NCBI GenBank assembly: GCA_964344765.1
Contig: CAYFOM010000008.1
Span: forward strand, 1-64,000
From: JACNIZ01 sp964344765
Lineage (GTDB): Bacteria > Planctomycetota > UBA1135
Reading direction: 5' to 3'
DNA length: 64,000 nucleotides
The translations under genes were made by a program, and so were the position numbers. Each line of letters opens with the position of its first letter. Positions within the stretch are counted from its first letter, which is position 1. The notes beneath the pieces are model-generated. The model made no database searches. It saw nothing but the letters and a program-made list of their open reading frames with translations, and had not been told where the DNA came from. Below are positions 25,367 to 34,222 of the stretch, piece after piece.

Positions 25367-26348
25367 GCGTGTAGAACTCCTCGCCAACCCTTGGTCGGGC
25401 AAAGGAACAGGACCTGCCCGGGCCGAACGGATCGCGTCCGAACTCGACCGCCGCGGCTGCCACTGCAATATTTTTGTCGGTCGCTCGCGTGAGCAAACCG
25501 TTGAATGGGGCGCCGAAACGGCCGGCAAAGGTGATCGCATGGTGGTCATCGGCGGCGATGGAACGCTGAACGCCGTTTGCGAAGGCTTATTCCCGGTTGG
25601 CCAATCTTCGCATGTGCCGCCGCCCCCGCCTTTGGCGATGATGGCGATGGGCACTGCTAATTTGCTCGCCAGCGAATTCAAATTGCCGCGCGCCGAATCG
25701 TTGTTGGCGCAATTGGTCGTCGACCGTCACGCCCAATTGCTTGACGTCGGCGAGATTGTGTTGCACGACGACGAGCAGCAAGAGTTGCCGATGCAATGCG
25801 CGCTGGTGTGGGATTTTGGTTTGGGCGGCGCGTTGATGAAGAAGATGTCGGAGGTGCGCACCGGGCCGATTCGCAAGAGTCAATACTTCCGCCTGCTTCA
25901 TCAAGTGCTGCGTGATTGGGAACCCAATCCGCAACGAGTGATCGCCAACGGCAAAGATTTGGGTGAATTCGAATACGGCATCGTCACCGGTATTCGCACT
26001 TATGCGCACCCGATCTTCCGCTTCCCCGCCTGCGCTTACGACGACAACCTGTGGGAGCTTTACCTGTTCCGCAAAATGCGCAAATGGCTGGTTCCGCAAT
26101 TGGCCTTAGCCGCGGCGACCGGTCGATTAGATCGCATTCAAGGCGCGGTGAACGTGCGCGCGCGCACCGTGGAAGTGCACGGCGGCGAGCGCCCATCTCC
26201 GGTCCAAGTCGACGGCGATTTCGCCGGTTTCACACCGGTTCGCTTCTGCTTACCAGGTCATCAACTCCAGGTCCTCTGCCCGCCCGACCTGCAGCCCAAG
26301 CCCGCCATTTCACTGACGTCGACGGTAACCAACCTGCCGTTGTCGTAG
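25365..26348 (+). CDS. Diacylglycerol kinase-family lipid kinase
   Basis: Diacylglycerol/lipid kinase (DgkB/YegS family) of 327 residues, acting at the inner membrane on a lipid hydroxyl. The ATP-binding domain starts at residue 1 with VELLANPWSGKGTG. The catalytic motif VVIGGDGTLNAVCEG (GGDGT) is at about residues 62-77, followed by a YegS-type C-terminal beta-sandwich with RARTVEVHG and VQVDGDFAG. The ATG at 25365 shares the tetranucleotide CATG with the divergent reductase's ATG, so there is almost no promoter space. Confidence 0.88.
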   Translation: MRVELLANPWSGKGTGPARAERIASELDRRGCHCNIFVGRSREQTVEWGAETAGKGDRMVVIGGDGTLNAVCEGLFPVGQSSHVPPPPPLAMMAMGTANLLASEFKLPRAESLLAQLVVDRHAQLLDVGEIVLHDDEQQELPMQCALVWDFGLGGALMKKMSEVRTGPIRKSQYFRLLHQVLRDWEPNPQRVIANGKDLGEFEYGIVTGIRTYAHPIFRFPACAYDDNLWELYLFRKMRKWLVPQLALAAATGRLDRIQGAVNVRARTVEVHGGERPSPVQVDGDFAGFTPVRFCLPGHQLQVLCPPDLQPKPAISLTSTVTNLPLS

Positions 26349-26414
26349 CCGGCGATTCTGTCCACCCCCATTCTCGAAGGTGGGCACATTGCGTGCTGAT
26401 AAGCTTTAGGCGCC

Positions 26415-27254
26415 ATGCCGACCTTGAAGGACTTTCTGCCAACTGCTGCTCGCAGCGAGCAAGATCTGCCGTTGCTGATCGCCGGCCCCTGTGCCGTGGA
26501 AGGCACGCAAACGGTGGAGTACGCACATGCAATCGCCGAGGCACTCAATGGATTGCCGTGCCATTGGTCGTTCAAAGCTTCGTTTGATAAAGCCAATCGC
26601 ACCTCGGTAGATGCGCAGCGCGGCGTCGGCATGGACACCGGCTTGCAAATCTTGGCCGACATTAAACAGCAGCTGCAAGTACCGATCGTCACCGACGTGC
26701 ACTTGCCGGAGCAATGCAAAGCTGCAGCCGAAGTTGCCGACGTTTTGCAAATCCCTGCCTTCCTTTGTCGCCAAACCGACTTGCTGGTTGCGGCGGCGAA
26801 TACAGGCGCGGTGGTCAACATTAAGAAAGGTCAGTTCCTGGCACCCGAAGGAATGGCGCAAGCTGCTGCCAAGGTCACCGAAAGCGGCAACTCGAAGGTT
26901 TGGTTGACCGACCGCGGCACCTTCTTCGGCTATGGACGCTTAGTCGTCGACTTCGCCGGTTTGCCGGAGATGCAAGCAAGCGGTCATCCGGTATTGCTCG
27001 ACGCTACGCACTCGGTGCAACGCCCCGGCGGTTTGGGTGATCGCACCGACGGCGATTGGACGCTGGCTCCGTTATTGTTGCGCGCAGCCGCTGCTGCCGG
27101 ATTTGATGGCTACTTCGTCGAGACTCATCCCGACCCATTGCAGTCGCCTTCGGACGGCCCCAACATGATCCCGTTGGATCAGTTGCGCGAAGTCATGGAG
27201 ACGGTGTTCGCCATTTCCGCTGCGGCGCGCGGTTCAAGCAAGAGTCTCAGCTAA
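26415..27254 (+). CDS. kdsA: 3-deoxy-8-phosphooctulonate synthase
   Basis: Condenses phosphoenolpyruvate with arabinose 5-phosphate to Kdo-8-phosphate, the first committed step of Kdo for LPS, so it supports a Gram-negative outer membrane. Hallmarks are LLIAGPCAVEG, FKASFDKANRTS, VLQIPAFLCRQTDLL and FLAPEGM. The cysteine in AGPC, the histidine in DATHSVQRPGG, the glutamate in FVETHPDP and the aspartate in DGPNM match the ligands of the metal-dependent KdsA class rather than the metal-free E. coli type. The 279-residue length is normal. It starts 66 bp after the lipid kinase. Confidence 0.96.
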   Translation: MPTLKDFLPTAARSEQDLPLLIAGPCAVEGTQTVEYAHAIAEALNGLPCHWSFKASFDKANRTSVDAQRGVGMDTGLQILADIKQQLQVPIVTDVHLPEQCKAAAEVADVLQIPAFLCRQTDLLVAAANTGAVVNIKKGQFLAPEGMAQAAAKVTESGNSKVWLTDRGTFFGYGRLVVDFAGLPEMQASGHPVLLDATHSVQRPGGLGDRTDGDWTLAPLLLRAAAAAGFDGYFVETHPDPLQSPSDGPNMIPLDQLREVMETVFAISAAARGSSKSLS

Positions 27255-27268
27255 GCAAACGTGCTGGA

Positions 27269-28039
27269 CTAAGCGCTGGCAAACCGCTCCTTCAAGCGGT
27301 CGACGATGCGGTGCAAAATCTTCGACACGCGCGATTGCGAAATCTGCATTTCGTCGCCGATTTCTTTCAGCGTGCGTCCTTCGAAGAAACGCTTGTAAAG
27401 GATCTCGCGATTCTCCGGCGATAAGGTGCCGGCAATTTGTTCGATAAGTTCGCGGCGATGGGCGTCTTCGATCGGGCCTTCGACGCGCGAGTCTTCTAAA
27501 AATTCCAAACCCGGTTCGGATTCTTTATCCGAGTTTACCGGTTTGCCACCCGCGAGTACCGGCGCTTCATGATCTTTGCCGAAGCGCTTCTGATAGTTCT
27601 CCAATGTCAGTCCTAAATGCTCGGCGATTTCCGACTCTTCCGGCGGGCGCCCCAATTCACCTTGCAGCACTTCGATGGCTTCTTTCTTTTGATTCAGGCG
27701 GTGGCGCATCGGCCGCGGCAACCAATCCAAACGTCGCAGCTCATCAAGAATCGCGCCGTGAACGCGGTGCTCGCAAAAGGCTTCAAATGGAACACCGCGG
27801 GACGGATCAAAATTCTGAATGGCCTGGATCAAACCAACGTCACCAGCAGCTTCCAAGTCAGCCATTTCCACCGATCGCGGCAAGCGCATTTTGACTCGGC
27901 GGGCGACGCGCGCAGCTTGCGGCCTGTAGTACTCCACCAACGCGTTGCGGGCGGCCAATCGTTCCTCGGTCCGGTACGCTTCCCACAATTTAATCAGTGC
28001 GGGATTTTCGGTCCGAGGATGTCTGGCGCGTTTCACCAT
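27269..28039 (-). CDS. FliA/WhiG-type RNA polymerase sigma factor
   Basis: Sigma-70 group 3 factor of the sigma-28 (FliA/WhiG) type, 256 residues from the ATG at 28039; a TTG start at 28111 would add 24 residues and is less likely. Region 2 is DLEAAGDVGLIQAIQNFDPSRGVPFEAF, diagnostic with the following DELRRLDWLPR. Region 3 contains RPPEESEIAEHLGL, and region 4 has LKEIGDEMQISQSRVSKIL. No flagellar or anti-sigma gene is in the window. The gap of 102 bp to ybeY is A/T-rich and could hold its own promoter. Confidence 0.9.
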   Translation of the reverse strand: MVKRARHPRTENPALIKLWEAYRTEERLAARNALVEYYRPQAARVARRVKMRLPRSVEMADLEAAGDVGLIQAIQNFDPSRGVPFEAFCEHRVHGAILDELRRLDWLPRPMRHRLNQKKEAIEVLQGELGRPPEESEIAEHLGLTLENYQKRFGKDHEAPVLAGGKPVNSDKESEPGLEFLEDSRVEGPIEDAHRRELIEQIAGTLSPENREILYKRFFEGRTLKEIGDEMQISQSRVSKILHRIVDRLKERFASA

Positions 28040-28141
28040 GTGGTTGTTGGAGTTGCGTGCGGGCGGGTAGGACTGCCGCACAAAAAAATTGGACGAAAAA
28101 CAAACGCCCAACTCAAGAAATATTTACGAAACAACACGCGC

Positions 28142-28612
28142 TTAGTCGCCAAGCACGCGTCGCTCTGCAAAACGCATATTGCACTTAGAAGCCTCACAGA
28201 GGTCATCAAAGCCAATTAAATGCAAAGCGCCATGTACCGCATAGAGCAAAATTTCTTGCGAAAAATTTTTAGCGAATTTTGCGCATTGTTGCTCCGCCAT
28301 GTCGATGTTGACGACAATTTCGCCGAACAAGTCGTCGTCGTCATACGGGAACGCCATCACATCGGTCGGCGTTGGATCGTTTAAAAACTGTTGGTGCAAC
28401 GCAGTGTGTGGTTCTTCGTGCATCAAAACCAAGCACAAGTTTGCGTTCTTCGGTCCGGCATAAATTCGCCACGCACGTTGCAAATATTCGCGCAAAACCG
28501 ACGCCGATGGAACACCCTTTTTTGCGCAGTCGAAGACCACGTCGACGTTCAAATTTCGCGGGTTGGAACGGTCAAGCGCGCGTTCCATTTTTAGCAGTTC
28601 AGCGGTGCTCAT
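28142..28612 (-). CDS. ybeY: Endoribonuclease YbeY (rRNA maturation factor)
   Basis: Metal-dependent single-strand endoribonuclease for 16S rRNA 3'-end maturation and ribosome quality control. The family zinc site is normally HGxLHLxGyDH; here the segment reads HGALHLIGFDDL, so the third histidine is aspartate, which could still bind metal. DVMAFPYDDDDLFGEIVV, the preceding family segment, is well kept. It has 156 residues and overlaps the phoH stop by 4 bp, the usual phoH-ybeY arrangement. Confidence 0.9.
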   Translation of the reverse strand: MSTAELLKMERALDRSNPRNLNVDVVFDCAKKGVPSASVLREYLQRAWRIYAGPKNANLCLVLMHEEPHTALHQQFLNDPTPTDVMAFPYDDDDLFGEIVVNIDMAEQQCAKFAKNFSQEILLYAVHGALHLIGFDDLCEASKCNMRFAERRVLGD

Positions 28613-29577
28613 TCATCGTCACCGTAGGCTTCGACGATGCGCTGAACCAAATCGCTGCGCTGCACATCCTGCTGCGAGAACTCGATCATTTGGATGCCGG
28701 ACAAACCGCGCAGTCGGCGGATGGCGTCGTCTAGTCCGCCGCTTTGGCTATCGTTCAGATCGGTTTGGGTACGGTCGCCAGTTACAACGGCGCGCGTGCC
28801 TTCACCCAAGCGGGTCAGGAACATTTTCAGCTGTCCGGTGGTTGCGTTTTGCGCTTCATCGAGAATGACAAACGCATCGCTCAAGGTGCGACCGCGCATA
28901 TAAGCCAACGGTGCAACCTCGACCACTTCCAACTCGCGCATGCGTCGCGCTTGCGCCGGACCGAGCAGGTCGCTCATCGCGTCGTAAAGCGGACGCAAGT
29001 AAGGATCAATTTTGTCTTCTAAATCACCCGGCAAAAAGCCGAGGTGCTCGCCAGCTTCGACCACCGGTCGAGTCAGGACCAGGCGTCGGACTTCTCCCTT
29101 ACGCAAGCATTGCAAAGCCGCGGCAACCGCCAAATAAGTTTTGCCGGTGCCGGCAGGGCCGGTTGCGATGACCAGCTCCTGACTATTCAGTGCTTCTAAG
29201 TAATCCGCTTGCGCATCGGTACGCGCCGTCGGCATCGGGTTGCCGTTGCGGGCAAAAGCCGAATCGGAACTACCACTGCGCCGACGTCCTCCGTTACCGG
29301 CGTCGGCACTGAAGTCGTAAGACTCATTCAGTCCCAACAACGCGGCCTCGATTCGTCGCGGCGCCATCTGCACTCCGTTGCGCAAGTCTTTGAGCACCCT
29401 CTGCAAACGCGGCAGCAAAGATTCCACTGCAGACTCAGGACCTTGAATGCGCAACTCACCGGCGCGCGAACTCAGGCGTACACCGAGGTGCTTGGAAACT
29501 TGTTTGGTATGACGGTCGTACGGGCCGAGCAGCTGTTGCTCCTCGTCCAGCGAAAGCAATGGGACTCTGGTTTCCAT
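28609..29577 (-). CDS. phoH: PhoH-like ATPase (YbeZ)
   Basis: PhoH-family P-loop ATPase of 322 residues, thought to act with YbeY in RNA maturation. An N-terminal KH-like region (about residues 1-90) precedes the motor with Walker A TGPAGTGKTYLAVAAAL and Walker B AFVILDEAQNAT. DLEDKIDPYLRPLYD and SQSGGLDDAIRRL are family stretches. It is the third member of a tight block after uppS and cdsA, with an 8-bp gap to cdsA and a 4-bp overlap with ybeY. Confidence 0.93.
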   Translation of the reverse strand: METRVPLLSLDEEQQLLGPYDRHTKQVSKHLGVRLSSRAGELRIQGPESAVESLLPRLQRVLKDLRNGVQMAPRRIEAALLGLNESYDFSADAGNGGRRRSGSSDSAFARNGNPMPTARTDAQADYLEALNSQELVIATGPAGTGKTYLAVAAALQCLRKGEVRRLVLTRPVVEAGEHLGFLPGDLEDKIDPYLRPLYDAMSDLLGPAQARRMRELEVVEVAPLAYMRGRTLSDAFVILDEAQNATTGQLKMFLTRLGEGTRAVVTGDRTQTDLNDSQSGGLDDAIRRLRGLSGIQMIEFSQQDVQRSDLVQRIVEAYGDDE

Positions 29578-29585
29578 CGCGATGA

Positions 29586-30386
29586 TTAAAGCATGAAGAA
29601 CAAAGCCGGGGCTGCCAACAGGAAGGAATCGACTAAGTCGAACATGCCTCCGAAGGCGGGCAACAGAGTGGCGGAATCTTTAGTGCGGAAACCGCGTTTT
29701 AACAGGCTCTCGGATAGGTCGCCGAATTGGGCGCCGATGTTGGTGACCACGGCAATGGACAAATAGGTCACTGGATCGGGCGCGGTCGGAAATGCTGTAT
29801 GCGCAACGATGGCGCCGGCCGCAACGCCGCCGACGACTGACGCGATCGCACCTTCCCACGATTTATTAGGACTGACTTCGGGAATCAGTTTGTGACGTCC
29901 CATCGCCGAGCCGACAAAAAATGCACAACTGTCGCCGGCCTTGGCCACAGCAACAACGAAGATTAGCCACGACCAACCATCGGGTAGGTGGCGAATTTCG
30001 ATTAAGTAGCTAAGCAAGAACGGGACGGCCAAAAAGCCAAGTAAGGTGCTGCCTAATCTTCGCGGCGCTCGCGTCACCCTTTGCGAAAGCACATCCAAAA
30101 CCAACAGCGCCACCACCGCGATGCCGATGAAATGCTCCTGCGGCCATTCGAGCGCCACACCGAGCATCCAAGCCACCCCCATCAACATGCCCATCGCAAT
30201 CGACGGATGGTGTCCGTCGTCGCGCGCCATCAGGTAAAACTCAAGCTGCGCAGCAAGAGCCAGCAGGATGATGACGACGGTGGAGGGAATGGTCGGGAAG
30301 AGGTCCTTGTCCAACCAAAACAGTCCAGTCACCGCTGCCACCAGCACGCTGCCGTAGGTCAGTCGGGTGCGGAGTACGCTGCTCAT
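29586..30386 (-). CDS. cdsA: Phosphatidate cytidylyltransferase
   Basis: Makes CDP-diacylglycerol from phosphatidate and CTP, the branch point of phospholipid synthesis, at the inner membrane. There are 266 residues with several hydrophobic segments, SPNKSWEGAIASVVGGV and the C-terminal signature region SLLKRGFRTKDSATLLPAFGG. The signature departs from the usual PGHGG...DRxD: it reads PAFGG and DLVD. It lies 3 bp after uppS, consistent with shared envelope metabolism. Confidence 0.9.
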   Translation of the reverse strand: MSSVLRTRLTYGSVLVAAVTGLFWLDKDLFPTIPSTVVIILLALAAQLEFYLMARDDGHHPSIAMGMLMGVAWMLGVALEWPQEHFIGIAVVALLVLDVLSQRVTRAPRRLGSTLLGFLAVPFLLSYLIEIRHLPDGWSWLIFVVAVAKAGDSCAFFVGSAMGRHKLIPEVSPNKSWEGAIASVVGGVAAGAIVAHTAFPTAPDPVTYLSIAVVTNIGAQFGDLSESLLKRGFRTKDSATLLPAFGGMFDLVDSFLLAAPALFFML

Positions 30387-30389
30387 CCG

Positions 30390-31145
30390 TTAGCTTTGTA
30401 CCTCGGCCGCCGGGTCATTTTCCAGCACGCGGCCAAATCGGCGCACTCGCTCGTCGTAAGACTTCAGCGCTTCCAGCAGATGCTGGCGACGAAAATCCGG
30501 CCATAAAGTGTCGGTGAAGTAGAACTCGGAGTACGACGCCTCCCACAAGAGGAAGTTCGACAAGCGCAACTCACCCGCCGAACGGATGATCAAATCCGGA
30601 TCCGGCATTTCCGGGTGATACAGACGCGCGGCGATGGTCTCGGGTTCGATATCGTCCGGGTTCAGAGTGCCGTTTTTTGCTTCCTCAGCGATGCGTTTCA
30701 CCGCATCGGCGATCTCTTGACGGCCACCGTAGGACAGCGCCAAACGCAGAGTCATGTTGGTGCAGTGCTTAGTCTTCTGCTCGGTGGCGCGCAATTTGGC
30801 GAGCACGTCCTCGGGAAGATCCTGCAAGCGACCAATGCCGAGCAAGCGCACGCCGTTATTCAGCAGCGTCGGCAACTCTTCATCGAGAAAGCGCATCAAA
30901 AAGCGCATCAGGCCGCGCACCTCGCGCTGCGGACGATTCCAGTTCTCCACCGAAAACGCATATAGGGTCAGGTGCTCAATCCCCCACTCGGCGGCTGCCG
31001 TGGTGACATCGCGCACCGAATCCACTCCGGCTTCGTGGCCGCGCAGCCGCATCCAGCCGCTGCGATTCGCCCAGCGCCCGTTGCCATCCATGATGAGGGC
31101 GACGTGGCGGGGAAGGTCGGCGGGGAGGTCAGGGGTTATTGCCAA
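30390..31145 (-). CDS. uppS: Undecaprenyl diphosphate synthase
   Basis: Cis-prenyltransferase making the C55 carrier lipid for peptidoglycan and LPS O-chain assembly. Family hallmarks are HVALIMDGNGRWA (catalytic aspartate), LTLYAFSVENWNRP, and PDLIIRSAGELRLSNFLLW. The 251-residue length is typical. The start overlaps the 3' end of purA by 10 bp and the stop is 3 bp before cdsA. Confidence 0.96.
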   Translation of the reverse strand: MAITPDLPADLPRHVALIMDGNGRWANRSGWMRLRGHEAGVDSVRDVTTAAAEWGIEHLTLYAFSVENWNRPQREVRGLMRFLMRFLDEELPTLLNNGVRLLGIGRLQDLPEDVLAKLRATEQKTKHCTNMTLRLALSYGGRQEIADAVKRIAEEAKNGTLNPDDIEPETIAARLYHPEMPDPDLIIRSAGELRLSNFLLWEASYSEFYFTDTLWPDFRRQHLLEALKSYDERVRRFGRVLENDPAAEVQS

Positions 31146-32437
31146 AGCGATTCGCTACCGTTTTTACCAACAAAAATCTGGTCGCGTCCAGGACCAACTG
31201 AAATGCGCTCGAACGGCACCCCCATTTGTTGCTCCAGGAAGTCGACATATCGCTGGCAATTTGCCGGCAAATCTTCATAACTGCGCACCGCGGTGATGTC
31301 CTCGTCCCAGCCGGGCAGCACCTCGGTGACCACCTCCAGCTCCTCGAGAACCGACAGCTCGCCGGGGAAATCAGTGATGACCTCGCCGTTGTGGCGGTAG
31401 CCGGTGACCACGTGCAGGTCGCCGAAGCCACTGAGCACGTCGAGGTTGGTCAGGAAAATGCCGTCTAGGCCGTTAACCTCACAGGAAAAGCGGCCGAGCA
31501 CCACGTCGAACCAGCCACAGCGGCGCGGACGACCAGTGGTGGCTCCGTATTCATTACCGGCGGCGCGCAAACGCTCACCGACTTCGCCGTGCAGTTCCGA
31601 CGGAAACGGGCCTTCCCCCACACGCGTGGTGTACGCCTTGGTCACTGCCAAGGCACGATCCAAACTACGCGGCGACATGCCGGTGCCTCCGGCAATGCCG
31701 GCCACGCCGGTCCACGACGACGTCACATAAGGGAAGGTGCCGCTATCCAAATCAAGCATCGTGCCCTGTGCACCTTCAAACAGGACGCGCTTGCCTTCGC
31801 GATATGCTTTTCTAACCATGGCTCCTCCATCAACGATTAGAGGTGCCAAGCGTTCCGCGATTTCCAAGGTGTGTTCAACCAGGTTGTCGCAACCCTGCAG
31901 CTGCTGACCGTAAACTTTTTCAAGCAACGAAGCTTTTTCCGTCAGCGCTGCCTTTAGCCGCGTTCCCAGGTATTCCGGCTGGAGCAAGTCTGCAACGCGA
32001 ATGCCACCGCGCCCGACTTTATCGGCGTAGGCCGGCCCGATTCCGCGACCTGTGGTCCCGATTTTGCCGGAGCCCAACTTGGCTTCGCTCAAGCCATCCA
32101 ACTGACGGTGGTACGGGAAGATCACATGGGCACGACCGTCGATGCGCAAGCGCTCGTCGATGGGCACGCCGCGCTCCACCAACCCATCCATTTCCTCGAG
32201 CAAAGCCACCAGGTCGACGACTAGGCCGCGGCCAATAAGGTTGATGGTGCCATCGTGCAAAATGCCGCCTGGGATCAGGTGGAGCACGTATTTTTCGTCA
32301 CCTACGATGACGGTGTGGCCGGCATTATTGCCGCCGGCAAAGCGCACCACGTAATCGGCTTCGCTAGCAAGGCTATCAATGACCTTGCCCTTGCCTTCGT
32401 CTCCCCATTGGAGACCTACGACAGCGGTTGAGCTCAT
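31136..32437 (-). CDS. purA: Adenylosuccinate synthetase
   Basis: Converts IMP and aspartate to adenylosuccinate with GTP, the committed step to AMP. The 433-residue protein has GLQWGDEGKGKVIDSLA, FAGGNNAGHTV, the GTP-linked GTTGRGIGPAYADKVGR and FEGAQGTMLDLD, TYPYVTSS-type stretches characteristic of PurA. A plausible promoter lies upstream, and the gene begins a co-directional run uppS-cdsA-phoH-ybeY. Confidence 0.97.
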   Translation of the reverse strand: MSSTAVVGLQWGDEGKGKVIDSLASEADYVVRFAGGNNAGHTVIVGDEKYVLHLIPGGILHDGTINLIGRGLVVDLVALLEEMDGLVERGVPIDERLRIDGRAHVIFPYHRQLDGLSEAKLGSGKIGTTGRGIGPAYADKVGRGGIRVADLLQPEYLGTRLKAALTEKASLLEKVYGQQLQGCDNLVEHTLEIAERLAPLIVDGGAMVRKAYREGKRVLFEGAQGTMLDLDSGTFPYVTSSWTGVAGIAGGTGMSPRSLDRALAVTKAYTTRVGEGPFPSELHGEVGERLRAAGNEYGATTGRPRRCGWFDVVLGRFSCEVNGLDGIFLTNLDVLSGFGDLHVVTGYRHNGEVITDFPGELSVLEELEVVTEVLPGWDEDITAVRSYEDLPANCQRYVDFLEQQMGVPFERISVGPGRDQIFVGKNGSESLWQ

Positions 32438-32481
32438 GAAAACAAATCCAGAAGGGGGATGTGCTGATCAGGGAAGGGGCG

Positions 32482-32509
32482 ATTGTCTCATCCCCGCGCC
32501 TGAGTGCAA
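32482..32509 (-). promoter_or_regulatory. Candidate promoter upstream of purA
   Basis: On the minus strand, TTGCAC (-35, 3/6) and GACAAT (-10, 4/6) are separated by 16 bp. The -10 lies about 45 bp upstream of the purA ATG, in a 117-bp gap after gspK. The match is moderate, so this is tentative. Confidence 0.3.
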
Positions 32510-32554
32510 GCATCGGCTGGCGGAGGGCTTCAACCCGGTAGACGGTGGCCGCGA

Positions 32555-34222
32555 TCAGTCATAAAGAGGCTCTTCGTAGATCCCCAGGTCCTCTTGAAAA
32601 TCAGGGATCCGCCAGCGCGTGAACGGGACCTCGTGCCAAGGCTCGATGAATAGGAATTTGACCCCATCCTCGCCCTGACGACGCCACACCACCGCCTTCA
32701 TTCGCAAAATGGCGCCGGGAGGCTCTTCGTAATGGTGCTCTTGCTCCCACCCTTCGGGCTGGATGCGGCACCACAGGTAAATCGAAAAGACATCGGACTG
32801 CACCCCGACCATCGACTGGAACAGTTCCGCCTGCTCGGGGTCGAGTCGGTCTTCCCATCCCTCGACGCTGTTCAGGTCTTCCAGATTACGAAAATAGCGA
32901 TGGGGCTCGGGCTCGTCGTCGCGGTAGATCGAGCGCTCCAGCTCTACATCGTCAAAGTCGGCGTCCTCGCCTTCCTGCTCGGCCTTGGCTTCTTCATCGA
33001 CCTCGTTGCGATAGCGCAAGATGGAATCGATGATGAACTCAGGCATATCGGACCGCGGCTGCATTCCGTGCAAGACGGCGGGGTGAGCCGTGTTGATATT
33101 GACCTTCAGACCAATACCGGCACCGGCGTCCAACATGTCGTCGAGCCCGCCCTCAAAATTGTCGACTTGAGCACTCTCGTCGTCTTCGGGATCCTCGCCG
33201 AGGCCTGGCTCCTGCTCTGCTCCTGGGTCGGTGCCGCTGGTTGGGTCGGTACCAGTGAGTGAGGACTCATCAATCGGAGATTCCGTTTCCGGTGGGTCGA
33301 GCGCCAACGAAGTATAAAGCGTAAGCACGCTTTCTAAACCGGCAGCGATTTCGTCGTTGGGGCGGAGTTGGTCATAAAAAAGCTCCTCATCGACGTGCTC
33401 GAGCAGCATCAGCTCCTCTAACGAGTAGGGCAAGTACAACTCGATGACCTCCTCTTCGGTGGTCGGCTCGGTGTCTTGGCTGGTTGCTCCAGTTGAGTCC
33501 TCGGTGGCCTCCATCGACTCAACCGGTACCGTTACCGCATGAGTAACCGAATGCCGATTCGGTGGTGGGAAATCCATATCGCGGCTGTCGCCTTCCACCC
33601 AAGCAACCAGCTCGTCGAGAATCATTTGCGATTCCAGTTGATCGAGGTCGCCCTCCATATCCTCGCGCAGGTAGTCCAAAATGCGCACGAAGCGCTTTCG
33701 CGCCTCCTCGGCCGCTTCCTCATCGGGATCGAACAGCGTCAAAATATTGAACTTGCTGTTCTCGTCCTGCACAAAGGCGTGGACCTCGATGTCGCCCAAG
33801 GTATATCGCGCCGGGCGCGCCCATTCGTCCTCGAAGGAATCGGAATTGGAACCGTCATCCTCTTCTTCGCCCTCGCCTTCTTGGGCACCTGGATCACCGG
33901 CGCCGGGATCCGCCCCAGGCGTATCACCGAGTGCATCGCCAAGAGAGTCCGCTGCACCGTCTCCGCCTTCTTCGCCGGCCGGCATATCGTCGCCGAGAAT
34001 GCGCAAGATTTCCTCGCCGGCGGTGACCGCCGCATACTCCATGCGCGTGCGATCGGCCGAGTTGTTGGCGGTTTGGTAAGCCACCGAAGTGCGAATGGTC
34101 AACTGAGTGACCAACGCAAAGGTGATCATGACCACAAACAGCGTCAGAATCAGCACGACGCCGCTTTGGCGACTGCTGTTATTCCGTAATCGCACCGTCT
34201 TCAAAGGGGTCAAAGATGTCAC
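32555..34222 (-). CDS. gspK: Type II secretion minor pseudopilin GspK
   Basis: Tip minor pseudopilin of the type II secretion pseudopilus. The N-terminus has a class III-type segment SRQSGVVLILTLFVVMITF with a glycine before the hydrophobic stretch. The later SAM-like/GspK domain includes LKVNINTAHPAVLHGM and LEDLNSVEGWEDRL. It is 555 residues, longer than usual, because of strongly acidic inserts (about residues 78-134 and again near 320-360). It overlaps the secretin 3' end by 44 bp; a GTG at 34195 is an alternative start. Confidence 0.85.
   Translation of the reverse strand: MTSLTPLKTVRLRNNSSRQSGVVLILTLFVVMITFALVTQLTIRTSVAYQTANNSADRTRMEYAAVTAGEEILRILGDDMPAGEEGGDGAADSLGDALGDTPGADPGAGDPGAQEGEGEEEDDGSNSDSFEDEWARPARYTLGDIEVHAFVQDENSKFNILTLFDPDEEAAEEARKRFVRILDYLREDMEGDLDQLESQMILDELVAWVEGDSRDMDFPPPNRHSVTHAVTVPVESMEATEDSTGATSQDTEPTTEEEVIELYLPYSLEELMLLEHVDEELFYDQLRPNDEIAAGLESVLTLYTSLALDPPETESPIDESSLTGTDPTSGTDPGAEQEPGLGEDPEDDESAQVDNFEGGLDDMLDAGAGIGLKVNINTAHPAVLHGMQPRSDMPEFIIDSILRYRNEVDEEAKAEQEGEDADFDDVELERSIYRDDEPEPHRYFRNLEDLNSVEGWEDRLDPEQAELFQSMVGVQSDVFSIYLWCRIQPEGWEQEHHYEEPPGAILRMKAVVWRRQGEDGVKFLFIEPWHEVPFTRWRIPDFQEDLGIYEEPLYD

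Noticed and set aside
25367..25681. A 105-residue N-terminal extension of the RmlD-like reductase
   Set aside because: It is antisense to the lipid kinase gene and low in complexity; ATG 25366 or GTG 25342 is the better start.
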